From NCBI GenBank assembly GCA_024516155.1, contig JAJJXM010000060.1, positions 248,001 through 312,000 on the forward strand: a stretch of DNA of 64,000 bases. The letters run 5' to 3'. A model generated the notes under the pieces. That model was not told the origin of the DNA. It searched no databases and saw nothing but the letters and a program-made list of their open reading frames with translations. A program made the position numbers and the translations under genes. Below, piece after piece: positions 36,176 to 48,482 of this stretch. The stretch comes from Pyronema omphalodes. Taxonomy: Eukaryota; Ascomycota; Pezizomycetes; Pezizales; Pyronemataceae. Positions within the stretch are counted from its first letter, which is position 1. The number at the start of each line of letters is the position of its first letter.

Positions 36176-39163
36176 GCATGATCCACAAACGCACAATTTC
36201 TCGCTATACTCATAACATTCTTGGGATTTTGCCAGTTAATTGTTTTTAGAATAATCCAGCAGTGTCTGCATGGTCCAGTTATCCGGCGTACGCCTCTTCG
36301 ACGCGTCTATTCAAGGCTCCCTTTTCGTATCTGACGCGCACCTCGTGCTGATGGCGTTTATCACAGTCTATAACAATACATAAGAACAGTGTCCATATAT
36401 TTACGGAACAAGAATCATACCGAAAGGAATCAGCCCTTCTTGTGTAGTCTTTCAACAACGTCAGGTGTTGTGTATGTATAAAACAGCGACGCGGTTGTCG
36501 CCATCACGCCGTTGCTCAGCACGAACTGAGCGCCGAAGGGCCCTCGGAACTGCCGAGAAGCTGCGGCTTATGATAGCAACTTGGTCTTTGCAACAGATTC
36601 CTGGAAGAATACGTTCTCAGTCTTCAAATGTATCCAAAATTTGAATTTTTACGTTGACCTTAGACATTGCAAAATATAGCTCCGAACTCATTAAGGCTCT
36701 GACGCTGTTTGCTACCACATCGATACGTATGGAATACCATGAATTTGCGCAATCGCACAGTAATAGCGGATATGTAGCCATCTATGCGATATCAATACAA
36801 TTGGTCAATTATTCGATGTCCATTCGTCATTTCACATACATAGTGCAGCGCCATGTTCCGACGTGGCATATGTATGTGCAGACGCAGCTTCATCTAAATT
36901 CGACGAAGACCACACCGATTGACAAAAGAAATAGAGACAACTGTTCACAAAGGAATTTCACCGAAATTTATTGAGACCATTTGTCTAATCTATGGTTTTA
37001 GGAATGGGTAGTGCTCACGCCGTATCAAACCAACATACAGCGGCAACACAATAATGGTGTACAATCAAACTGGTCAACCAGGAGGCCAAGAGCACTGTGC
37101 CAGCTGCTAAAGAGCGCCATACTTTCATGGTAATGGACATGGAAGACTCACATCATGGGCCCTGAGGTGCGCACATGGACATGTACTCCTGGCAAACTGC
37201 TTACGAAAACATGACGGCTCCCTGAATTAAGGCTTATAATTATTTACTGCGGATATTCAAAATCTTGGACTACCGGAGCTGAGCGATTGGTACATGAGAA
37301 TTGAGTGTATACACTATATCCGATTCGATGCACAAGATACGCGAAGAACATAACTCTATGGTTTCGGGACCACATTACACAAAAGCAGAGGTATTTGGAG
37401 TAACATAAAGCCGAGCCAACCAGCCTACTGTATATGGGATCCATGTTCAAGCTTGTGCGGAATCTCAGCCTTTTATTTTATTATTTTGTGTACTGAAAGA
37501 CCAGGACCAGTTTCAACTTAAAATATGTCGGCAATAAGACCCTATACTGAAGGTTAAAGCATATCATTCAACCGGAGAGGGCGAAAAATCCATCTCAGCC
37601 GTCGGACAACAAAGACCGACAAAAACTGCGCACAGTTCGTACTCAGCAAACGCCTGACACATCCAACATCTGCCAACATAATACGTTGCCGATGTTACCC
37701 TCCACCGAACCTGGATGTCCAAATCCAATCTTCGTATTGTGGGATTACGCAATACTGCTACGTATTAATATAACAAGGCTTCAAACTGTCTTTGGGGGTG
37801 CCTTGAACATTACCCGTCCAAAAAACAATTTTTATAGAGCAACAGTACAACGATAACATCAAAAATGTTTCCTGAGAAAATTTCAAGAATCAATAGCCCT
37901 ATAGTATCCAATTTTGACCATGATCATGAAAGGATATTTAGTGCTTGCTTCATGGAAGACGGAGTTATTTGCATTTCATACTACATCTGGGAAAACGCCT
38001 GCCCAGCAAAACAATACCACAGGATCTTTGACTGGGCCTTGAAACCCCAGGGATGCCTTTGAAACCCAGAATGCCTATATGCCTGATTTATCCGTGTAAA
38101 TGCATAACAGGAGTATCAGGTAATTATATTTATGGGCCTTTTGTATCAAGGCTATTGGTACAAATCAAGAATTTACGATCCTTGGAACCTGGCGACCCCT
38201 AACGTCCCATGGGATGCTTCATGAGCCGCGCATTGCCCATTCGGAGGAATCACATGGAGAACGTAGGGAATTGGATTCTGCAGAGCTTGACAGCAATACA
38301 ACCAGCCTTATTACATTGATTAGTCTACAGCATTTTTAATTCTGAAGTGTATCTAACACGTTACACTTCTTACTAAATGGTATAGCAAACCTGAGGTTGA
38401 TTCTGCAGTGCATTTCGAAATATTGAAAACACAAGCCCTGTCTATGTGTTTGAAGAAAAGATGATTTTACTGGAAACCACAAGAGTAAGTCATAAAATCT
38501 ACGTGGGATCTTAAGGTTCATTCCAAGATATTTCGCAGGCGATTGGTTGCCTTATGTGTAGAACGCGTCAATGGTTGTTTGATACTAGTGATGTGCGCAA
38601 TTTCAAGAATAGGTAACACCTGTGACGAGAAGAGACTAAGCTGATCCGAGTCAATATAGGGAAGTGGTTCTCAATCGCAAGTGGGCTTGTTGTTGCGGCA
38701 CCGAACTGTCTCCAAGAATAAAGCCAATCGGTGGCACATATGGAGGTATTGTGTCGGCTCAGACATACCGGAGGTTGGAGGAATCATGCACGGGATAGAT
38801 TTTTTTCAACTCAAGGGCGATACATTGCTCTTGTCGATATCGATTTGGAATCGGCCTAAGAACTAGTACTCTTTTTGATCTGAAATTCGCTAATCGACAA
38901 TTCCTGTTGTCAGAAACAGCCTGAGTTTTGGAAATCGTTCCTCTGGTTGCAACAGCCATTGAATTATTATCGATTCAGGATTATTACAGTGGATTGCAGA
39001 TGTATTCGTGCAATCAAACTGCATCAAGTTTTCAGTTAGTTTCCGAGTATCCATTCCGGAGTAAATTCAAAAAGAACCAACCACTCAACCATAGAAAGGC
39101 GCATCTAAACGCTGCTATCCGAGCCCTTCGGTACCGTGACCGATAGGTGCCTTCTTGGACAAT

Positions 39164-39747
39164 TACTCGTGCCCATTGAAGATTTCCCTAGTGGCACTCC
39201 TTCTTCGCGCAGCCAGCGCTCCGATATTTCTTTACAGCTCTATCACAGTTTCTGTAACACTATAGACTTTTCACAACAGAAGACTTGAGGAGCCTTTTGG
39301 ACAACCTCAAATGACTTTTTTCTATTCAGTGTGAATATGTCCGTGTAGTACACATTATCCAGACCGTTTGATAGAGCGGATCAAGGCAATCTGAATGGTG
39401 CAAAAATTATTCGGATTTCCTCACCGGTTGTTGAGATGAAGGAGAATTGCGACGAAAGGCATATTCGAAATGGCTATCACCACGACAACTTACCTCACCA
39501 CATTCCACCACAACGCGATATCGACACGCGAACACTAAGAGAAGCTGGTCTGGAGAGTTTGCTACACGGACATATTCACACTGAATAGAAAAAGATCATT
39601 TGGGCTGTCAATAAGGCCCCTCAAGTCTGCTGTCATGAAAAGCCTAAAGTGTCACAGAGAACTGTGATAGAGCTGTAAGGCACTCGCAGAGTGCTAGCAG
39701 TGCGGGCAAGAATTGCCGTTAGGGGAACCCCCGGTGGGTACGAGGAG
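39164..39747. mobile_element. ~584-bp diverged inverted-repeat element (CTCGTGCC family)
   Basis: The left end TACTCGTGCCC and the right end (reversed, CCTCGTACCC) match, followed on both sides by a CCCTA-type block and GGCA. Within the arms, about 39220-39345 and 39564-39685 are imperfect inverted copies (shared TTTACAGCTCTATCACAG, AGACTTGAGG, and CAGTGTGAATATGTCCGTGT). The subterminal hairpin GGCACTCGCAGAGTGC parallels the hairpin in the 11106 element. No ORF. It is older and more eroded than the 1,010-bp element. Confidence 0.65.
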
Positions 39748-42700
39748 GGCACAACTGGTCATTAGGAAAAATCCAGAACCTGTTAAATCGTCAAACAAGG
39801 CTCCACCTATTACACGACTAAAGAGGGCAAGCGACTGGAGATAGGGGTAATTCGCTTGCACAGTCTCGGGCTAGCTAAGGTGTTCTCTTCGGTTGGCGGA
39901 ATAGCCACTGCCGGTTGAAAATGAGGTACATATTCATACTCATCGGACCTGGTGGCGAACTCGCCACCGCCTGCTTTTGCTACGCTTCAATGGTATACCT
40001 GATGTTTTTATCCTTCAATTTTATCATGTGCGCAGTGGTTCATCCTTACAAATAAAACTTTCGTCACAGGTTGTCATAATAAATCATATTACTGTACAAT
40101 ACCCGGATTAGCGAGGCTTCACAACCTGTGATTTCGACATTTGTTTCACCACTCTTGGTTGAGCACAAACAACAGAATGTGCTTAGAAGATCGGACTAGA
40201 GCTACTGGCTGTGGGTAATATTTAGTGAGTGTTTATTTCGCCTGGTGGTTGGCGGTTGATGCTAATTTGCTAAGGCCAGAATGGACGATATCACATGGAG
40301 ATAGAAATATGCGTTTTAAGGTGTCTATTGGACCTTAATAGCTCCGCATTAATGCCGGTTAGTGTCCATTCTCAGAAGTGCTGGGGATACTCTGACATTT
40401 TGTTCGTCGGCATGAACTAGGCCAACCGTTGCCTGGAAATGGCAGCTGAATTGAACTTCTATCAGGCGACCACTGGTTCTAAGAAGATCAAAAACCTTTG
40501 GTCATCATGCTAGTCAGAATGATCTATTATATTCAGATAGTTTGTATTGATTGTGCTGATTGAATTGGTTGAATTGAGAAAAAGGTAAAGATGGAAGACA
40601 GCGTAGAATCTTGACTAAAGGGCCGCCGTACAGCGAGGGGCTTCTCTACTGAGTCCTGAGTGAAGAACCTCGCTATACAAGATACGTAGCAGGATCCAGT
40701 GACGTCCATAGGCTTACAATCACTTGATTTGTTCTTGTGGGGGATTCACAATATAGGAGCTATAAAGGACGAGGGAAAAATGTGTTTTGTGTTTCAATTC
40801 CAGCCGGTGCTCAAAGTGTTGACCGTGCATATATAGCAGTAGAATCGGGGATAGAGAAGTCAAAGCTTCAGGATAGATTTAATTTATGAAACTGAGATCT
40901 ATCATCTATCTCTGGAGTACTGTCACAATAGGACGTATTCAAAGTTTTTGCATATCACCAACAGTTATTTACCATGTGTGTTTGTCAATGTCAAGGATAT
41001 AGTCTTGACAGAACTTAACTCCACCCATTGGCAGAAAAACATTAGCAAAATATTATATCCTGTGTTTCTCTGGAGGTCAGTCTATCTGTATAACTTCTGG
41101 CTATTTCATAAGTCTCACCAATACTTTACCAATCTATGAGCATATGAGCTTTGAAGCACAGTATAGTGCTATGAGAATAGTGACTCGGGCACAATGGGTG
41201 GCTACTCTATTTCGAGAATTGCAGCTCAATGATGTGTTTTTTAGTCGTATGGTGGGCATTTTATTATTTGCTGCTACTACCTCTATTAGGACATGAATTG
41301 TACCTTTTTGCGTAGTTGTAGAAGCTCAAATGATGTGCCTCTAGGATTTCGAGGTTTGGTGCACCTACCCAAAATAAATCTTTTTTAAAAGCCCCTGCGA
41401 AGTTATTGGTCAGTGTATTATTGTTACCCGATGACAATGAATGTTAATTATTCGACTAGAAACACCAGGAGAATCGGATTATGAGTGATTACTTATGATT
41501 AGTGTACTATAATGCAAATTATACCCAATTCTTTACAAGTAGGTCTATTACACACTGTATAGACTCTATTCTGCAGTCATAAGGCCTAAAATATGGTAAA
41601 TATGCGGAATATTGCGATTAGGCCTTTAACGCGAGTCGAATACAAAGTTGATGTACACATGTCATTAATTTGAGAACGATGAAAATTACCTCTGTTCAGA
41701 TATTCAAGATATAATCAAAAGAAACAAAAGTTTTGATGGTTAGAAATATATGGGGCTTTGAAACTACAATTCTACTAATATATGTATCGGTTTGGCCGAG
41801 CAAGCAATCACAGTCTTTGTTGAATGGTAGTTAAAACTAATCAAATGGCAGTTTAAGCGATTCATAATTATGGATTACCGCTGGATAATGATGCTAAATG
41901 CACGTATAAGCTCGTATAAACTTGTATATAGATCCATACATGTATTCTGGGCAGAGGTACCAAAACTCTCAAATACAGAGTGCCAGTGTGAAGACAAATC
42001 TTACAAGAAGAAATGACAAAAGAATATTCATCTCATTTACTAATGGTGGTAATAGAAATAAATAACACAATGCTCACTATACGATCAAAAACAGCTCATG
42101 GTGGTGTTATTTTTCAGAAGGGACGACAGCAGCCTATTTAACCAAAGCAGCTCTACTGATGGCGCTTCCTTATGCTTCAGACCTCATACATACTTAGGTT
42201 GGTATGATAATCATAATATGTTGATGCGTGTGCGTTTTGGCCCTAAGTAACAGGGCTAGGATAACTCGAAGCACACATACAGGACATATTCAAGGTATCT
42301 GATGGAACAAAGCGTGTATGCAGAGAGGGGAGGAAGGTACTAGTAGTTAAGCATCGGGTTTGATTTTCAGCAGGCTCTTTATGGATTGTAAATTTCAGCC
42401 CAGGAGTTTAACAGTAAAAATATTTGTTCTGGAGATTCTTGACGGCAGCAATGATTTTGAATGACGGCTGAATCATACACCACACATGCATGTCGCGTTT
42501 TTTTTAAGGCAACCGGTCAGCTGTGCACGCAATATGGTTAGGGACCTTAGTATTGCGCACAATAGAATACCCCACACCGATGTGACAGCATGAGTGCAAA
42601 TTAGTCAATACTTTTCTTTCAAAAGAAACTTTTGGAAAGATAATAGTTTAACTGCCTGTAATTCAACCTGACCTTCGATAAATTTTATTAACAAAGGATT

Positions 42701-43197
42701 GAATAGTATATTACGGTGAAGATATTACAAGTAAGTTGTAAATCGACCAGACGTGGCCTCCTGGTGTATGAAGAAAGCAGGCTGGCAGACGACTATAAGT
42801 TGCAGTATGCACTGAGCACAAGTGCTCAGCGCAGCCCTCTTCGAATACTGACTATTTCCAGGCTATACAGCTGTCAGAAATATATAAAAGCTTCAGACCT
42901 CCAGAGATTCTGTCTTCTCACATCATACTGTGGCATGCTTTCCAGTTTCAAAATTACCACAATTTTGAGTTCCTTCATCGTCGCTTGGACCAAAGGTGCG
43001 ACCAATCCGTTTCCCGCTTTCACACTAGCGCCATTTGCCAGAGAACCGTTGCGCAGTCGCGTTCATTTCCCCACCTAAACCTCTATACTGCATCACTACC
43101 CTCCCCATTTTATTGTGGCGAGACTCTTTAATTGGTTTCCACAACATGACTGACTCTCCTGATTGATTCTCGATAGTTCAATACGACTAGTCAAATT
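39748..43197. other. Gene-poor region upstream of the EST1-like gene
   Basis: No supported gene in about 3.4 kb. The right end must contain the EST1-like promoter. One copy of ATGCACTGAGCACA (42807-42820) is followed immediately by GTGCTCA, making a 16-bp TGAGCAC/GTGCTCA palindrome. Confidence 0.6.
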
Positions 43198-43383
43198 ATG
43201 TCAACTGCCCCCACAAACGAAAATCATAATCACTTAAACAACTGCTCGACGAAGGAACTTTCCGGGGAAACAGATACATACAGCATCGAAGACATGGAAG
43301 ATACCCATCGCAACTCTGGACCGTGCGGGCACTCAAACCTAAAATCTATATTTCCGGTGCAGACTACTGACAAGCGGTTATGA
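43198..43383 (+). CDS. Upstream ORF of the EST1-like gene (or alternative N-terminus)
   Basis: 61-codon ORF (MSTAPTNENHNHLNNCS...) whose TGA overlaps the ATG of the EST1-like gene (ATGA at 43380). As a uORF it could permit reinitiation. Alternatively, a weak donor (GTTATG near 43376) and a CCCAG acceptor could fuse it in frame to the main protein. The sequence alone does not decide. Confidence 0.4.
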   Translation: MSTAPTNENHNHLNNCSTKELSGETDTYSIEDMEDTHRNSGPCGHSNLKSIFPVQTTDKRL

Positions 43384-46300
43384 ATAGATCGACGTCCAAA
43401 GAGAGCGGGAACGCGTCGCAAGCTCCCAGAGGTGGAAAGCCCAAAGAGCCTACTTCCAATATCGATACCGCTTCAACCATACCAGCCCGATCAACCGCAT
43501 TGAATGCAGCAGAGTCCCGAGGCAAAACTACAAACCGCCCAAAAGGTGACTTTCTGAGTTAATACTTTATTTGCTACGCTGAAACTAATCATGTTATAGC
43601 ACTTACGCGCGCAGTTGACCCCGAATTCAGTCGATCTCCTCCAACAACACAGTCTACGAATAATCGCACACTATACAATCCTAAAACGCACAAACAAAAG
43701 ACCTCCGCAAAAGCATCTCGGGATGACAAGCAAACGCCTTTACCACAGGCTAGAAAAACTGCTCCTGAACAACGTCGTCAGAATGCTATGAAAGAGATGC
43801 ATGAAGAGGATGGCAATACTACTGCCACAACCGAAACTTATGAGAATCATGATCGCCTTCAAATGATCAAGGAACCAGAGACTAGACCCATAAGTTCTGA
43901 TCAGCTTATTGTTGAAGTGAAAGGCATATATGCTGGACTCATTATGGTGGAAGCCAAGTGCTGTGAGGTTGATGCCAAGCAACACCAGGCGGTTTTGGCA
44001 ATGGATACCAATACACCACCTCTTAACCACGAACAATGGTACGCTTCTGTATCTCCTATCAATATTGCCAGGAATATCGTGTTAATGAAATATAGGCAAG
44101 CGTTGATTGCTCTCCACAGAACATTGTTACATGAACATCATGATTTTTTCCTGGCTTCTCAACATCCCTCTGCTGGTGCTGCGTTGAAAAAACTAGCCCA
44201 AAAATACTCGATGCCCGCCAGAATGTGGCGTCATGGAATCCATAGCTTTCTAGAGTTGCTGCGTCATCGACTACCGCATTCCCTGGAACATATGTTGACG
44301 TTTATATACCTTGCATATAGCATGATGGCACTTCGTAAATCACATATCCCATCGGTCCTGGTTCACCACTAACGTACAGACGACAGTTTATGAAACGGTT
44401 CCCGCCTTTGAAGAAACATGGATCGAGTGTCTTGGCGATTTGGGTCGCTACAGAATGGCCATCGAGGATGATGATGTCCGTGATCGAGAGGTTTGGCAAA
44501 ATTGTGCGAAATTTTGGTACAGTAAAGCAGCGGATAAGAATCCAAATGTTGGTCGACTCTATCATCATTTGGCCATTCTAGCCCGTCCAAACATTGTACA
44601 TCAGTTCTTTTACTACTGCAAAAGTCTGGGTGTCGTTCAGCCGTTTAACTCAGCTCGCGAATCCATTCTTACGGTCTTTGATCCCATATACAACAAAGAC
44701 TTGTTTTCGCAGAAGAATGTAACTGTCACATCTTTGTTCATTCAGCTTCACTGCATTACTTTCACTCAGGTTGATTTCGACAAGATCGACCCTCTGATTA
44801 GTCAGCTTGAACCTCTTTTGAAAGACTCAATCAGCCGCTCAGGGGTGGATTGGAAGGTACTACGAGATATAGTCATATTGTAGATGATTCGTTAACGTCT
44901 TTCTAGGCTGTTGGATTTCATATGGCGGCCTGTAACATTACATCGCTTTATCAATACGGAAAAGCAGACTCTATTCTCCGAGAAGTTTGGAAAATGGATG
45001 CAAGAATGCATGGACGTCAACAAGTTGAGGAAGATACTACCTCGCCTCTTGAGAATAGTGCCGAGGCCAATACTGCCTCGGAGCCAGCTGCTGGTGCTTT
45101 ACCATCCTCATTTGGAAACGATCAAAGAAAACTTGCCACTGGCACAGACCTCGAGAACGCAATCGACGGATCCTCCAATTCAATGCCTTTCATATCATTT
45201 AATGCGTCCAAGAGGCTCGCCTATACTGTGCTTACTCTGGTGCTAGAGAGACACCATGATCCTAACGTTATGCCCCACCTTCTAGCATGGATGGTATTCT
45301 TAAATCACATCGTCAGATACGAGCGGGCCAAGCACCTAATTGAAATGGATTTCCCGTTCCAGTCTCTTATTCAAGCTCTGAACAAACTATACGTTGATTC
45401 TCATGAGCCTCCTGCTCTCTATGGAGCCGATATTGACGACAAATTGCGATACGTACAGGGTGAACGACCCCTGCCGGAGGAGTTTGACCTGCTTGGATTC
45501 GAATGGGCGCAAAACTATATGGAAACTGAATGGTTCACGGAGAAGCCTATCGATACTGAGGAACGCTGTCAAGAATCCGAGGGGATGGAGAAGACTCGCC
45601 AGCAGCGTATTCTTTGGCTGGCTGTAAAACTATCGGCGGTAAAACAGAATGACTGGATCGCATTCGATCCTTCATCTAAATCTTTCAGTATCCACCCTTC
45701 TCTTAAAAGCCGGACAGATATCTTATATAAGCAAACTTCCAAGGATAGCAAGGAACGCAAGGAGACGTCGCCAGAGAAGACTGTTCAGGATAGGGATTGT
45801 TATGAAGAGAGCCAATCAGATGTTGAGATGAACGCCGACGGATACGTAATGGTTGAACATGAACCGCTTAGTGAAGGCGTCAAGAAGCTCAAACACAGGG
45901 AACAAGAACTTAAAGCCCAAATTGCCGCTCAAGCACTTCGAACCACAGTAAAAACAGAAGCCATCGCCGAGGCATCTAAACCCGCCCCCACAACTAGAGG
46001 ACCCGAAATTATGAATCCCAAATACACCGTTTTCATCCTTGATACGAATCTTTTGATATCCCACCTGGATACATTCAGCCTTCTTGTCGCGCGGGGCTGG
46101 CCCGTTATCATTCCCAATGCGGGTAGGGTTCCTTTCAACCCCTTCTTCGAAAACATTGTATTAACTTGATTTTAGTCATTACCGAACTTCATGGTCTTAG
46201 CACCAAAACTGGTTCAGTAGGAGATTCTTGCAGGAGTGCCATGATTTCTATTAAAAGGGCCATTGCAGACCACAAAGATGTAAAGATCTTAACCGCACAG

Positions 46301-46762
46301 AATAGCGACCTTTCCAGAACAGGATTCTACAAAGAGCAGGTCCAGGAACAGGAAAACGTGACTAATATGGACGATGTTATTATTTTGGTTGCATCTAATC
46401 AGCTCAAGTTGCGCCGAGAGGCTTGGGCAGTGAAGGGTGTTACAGATTTCGAAGGGGCGGAACTTGCTATTTTACTCACGGAAGATACAAATATGAGAGT
46501 AAAAGCCAAGGCACAACAGATAGAGGCTATGTCAACTACTTCGTTGAAGCGTCATCTTGTTCAGCTCGGCGAAAACGTCAAAGCCTCTTCCCCTTCCTCT
46601 CCACGGCAAAAGCGTAAACAGACGCCGCAACTTTCAGTACGAATCCAGGGTGAATACGACGACGAAGACCCAGTTTATGTGCCCACACAAGAAGACTTCA
46701 ACACAAAAGCCAAAACTCCACACCATCGGCGGAATAAGCGGGGAAAGACCATAGTGGAATGA
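43380..46762 (+). CDS. EST1/SMG6-type telomerase-binding and mRNA-decay protein
   Basis: Member of the Est1/SMG5-7 family, which acts in telomerase recruitment and nonsense-mediated decay. Exons 43380-43545, 43600-44334, 44387-44856, 44907-46122, 46176-46762; introns 50-54 bp with CTAAC/TTAAC-type branches. Spliced length 3,174 nt, 1,057 residues. An N-terminal LYNP motif is at about 80. A 14-3-3-like/TPR domain with the family signature LLYETVPAFEETWIECLGDL is at about 300, and GRLYHHLAILARP at 356-368. The Est1 DNA/RNA-binding region follows. A C-terminal PIN nuclease-like domain begins at about 828: ILDTNLLI (Asp836), PNAVITELHGLS (restored by splicing), NMDDVIL and LLTEDTNMRVKA supply the acidic residues expected of an active SMG6 PIN. 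The tail is basic. Possession of a PIN domain favours SMG6/EST1A over EBS1/SMG7. The N-terminal start is the least certain part. Confidence 0.92.
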
Positions 46763-48441
46763 CCGCATTGAGGCTCCTGGATCTCTACAAATTTCTTCAC
46801 CGTATGCGGCTTTTTTCCCGACTATCAGGTCATTTTTGCTTGGGGTCTTTGGGGATTACACCAGCTTTGATTGTGTTTTTTATTTATTATTATTTTTTTC
46901 ATGGAAACTGTATCGGCAAGCTGGCATGAAGGCGCATAGGATGCAGTGGGATAACAGCAAGGAAATGGTTTTTGAGCACTTAATACGCGTATAGAATGGC
47001 GAGAATGGCGAGAATGTCAACAGTGGCAACAATGGCGAGAATGGCAGCAATGGCAACAATGGCAATAATGGCGAGATTGGCGAGAATGGTAAGTATGGAT
47101 ACAACAGTGGAGATGCAGCGAAGGAATGGAAGGAAAGGTATCTGGAATATTAGTCCTGCGTTCTTGTTTGTTTTTCAATGGTTAAATCGTTATTTTATGG
47201 GTTATGACTTTATGATTCATATTGTTACAAACTTTCTCTATCATTAAATAAATGCCTGTGTGGAGGATAATAAAACAGATAATTTATTCTAAAAGGGTAT
47301 ACTGTGCAGTAGTAATTCATCCCAGTATACCCTTATTGCACTGTCGCCGTTATAAAGTTGGTGTCTCTCCCCTTCTTTTTTCTCTGCCATGCGTAACGCC
47401 TCTTCGATATTCTTTTGACAATAGCTAATATATGCTCTATCAGAAAACATTTCCTACCAAGGGACCCGCTCATAGAGACCGACTTACCCAACCATTGAAG
47501 GATGAACCTCGACAACTATTAAGCTCACATCAACACATGGTAACGATGACGCCCTGTGTGTCGACGTTGACAAGAAATTACAGGGATACAAAGATCGACA
47601 TTTTATTGTGTAACGAGAAAGGTACCTCAGGTATCCTTCGACCGACAATCAACAGCAATTAGCGGGGACCCACAACTATTCGAAAAAGGAGGCTGTACTA
47701 GCGCGGTTCAGTCGTGCGAACCACACCATTCCGTGTGCGCAGTGCATAAACGATAACAACCAATGGATTCCCTGCGTCTGCCTTTTTGCGCACAATTTTA
47801 AAAGGCCAGGCCCTCTTTGCAATTTTCGGATCGCTACATACATGTCATCTATTGGCACTGCCACCATCTCTGGGTTTGCTTGGACATTTACCGACCTGTT
47901 ATCATCAATAAGCCGCTATTCACTCCGGGAGGTGCACACGATTGTTCAGGATTTACGATGGTTTCGATTAAGCTTGGTATATCCAACCCAGCGTTGGCTG
48001 GTGATCGGAAGATACGACCTGAGGTCGAACATACGATGAGTGTCTGCGGATTCGTGCAGGATTGGAAGGCTGCTTTTTCACGCCTATTGTGCTCAAACCA
48101 ACCCCACGGATTTACGTTGGAATTATGAACATCTCGCAAATTCTACCGGATTCCAAATAGACTACCAACGCTTCTAAAAACAACACATATTGCCTCTCAA
48201 ACATTTGAGCAGGATATTTGCATTGATAACCTGCTCACTACTAAGCCCCACAGATAAAACCGGAGTAATCATTACATTGTCTACACGCCCTATGTACCGC
48301 AACCTCATTCCGCACTTGCAAAAGGAAACAATATGTGCGCACTCACAAAACTTCTGGATTCAGACCATTCTTTACGCGTTACAGTGAGCCTGTGCCTCGT
48401 CCTCAACTTGGCATACAAAGAGAGTGAACACAAATTTCTTG
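46763..48441. other. Intergenic with minisatellite
   Basis: Contains the 3' end of the EST1-like gene, a 9-bp minisatellite (46996-47096) and a 12-bp inverted repeat AAGGGTATACTG (47293-47304 and 47323-47334). Overlapping short ORFs at 47817-48139 on both strands have no support. Confidence 0.6.
46996..47096. repeat. GGCGAGAAT-type 9-bp minisatellite
   Basis: About eleven imperfect copies of a 9-mer of the form GGCRANAAT in tandem, about 230 bp after the EST1-like stop codon. Confidence 0.85.
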
Positions 48442-48482
48442 TACTCATGCCTAAAAATGGTGGTCATCCTTAGGCACGAGTA
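48442..48482. mobile_element. 41-bp degenerate TA-flanked palindrome (CTCGTGCC family)
   Basis: TACTCATGCCTAA and TTAGGCACGAGTA form the arms with one mismatch. The left part (CTAAAAATGGTGG) matches the 6105 and 11106 termini with one substitution, marking it as an eroded copy of the same subfamily. Confidence 0.65.

Larger units (their letters stand above)
33070..39163. other. Gene-poor region
   Basis: About 6 kb without a supported gene. Contains TTAGGGTTAGGGTT at 33844-33857 and ACCCTAACCCTAACC at 36161-36175. Otherwise only short ORFs of random composition. Confidence 0.6.

Noticed and set aside
47293..47334. 12-bp inverted repeat as a transcription terminator
   Set aside because: It lies over 500 bp beyond the EST1-like stop and lacks a T-run; hairpin terminators are not used by Pol II.
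47817..48139. Overlapping ORFs on both strands
   Set aside because: Neither has protein-like composition through its length or an identifiable family; likely mutual shadows.
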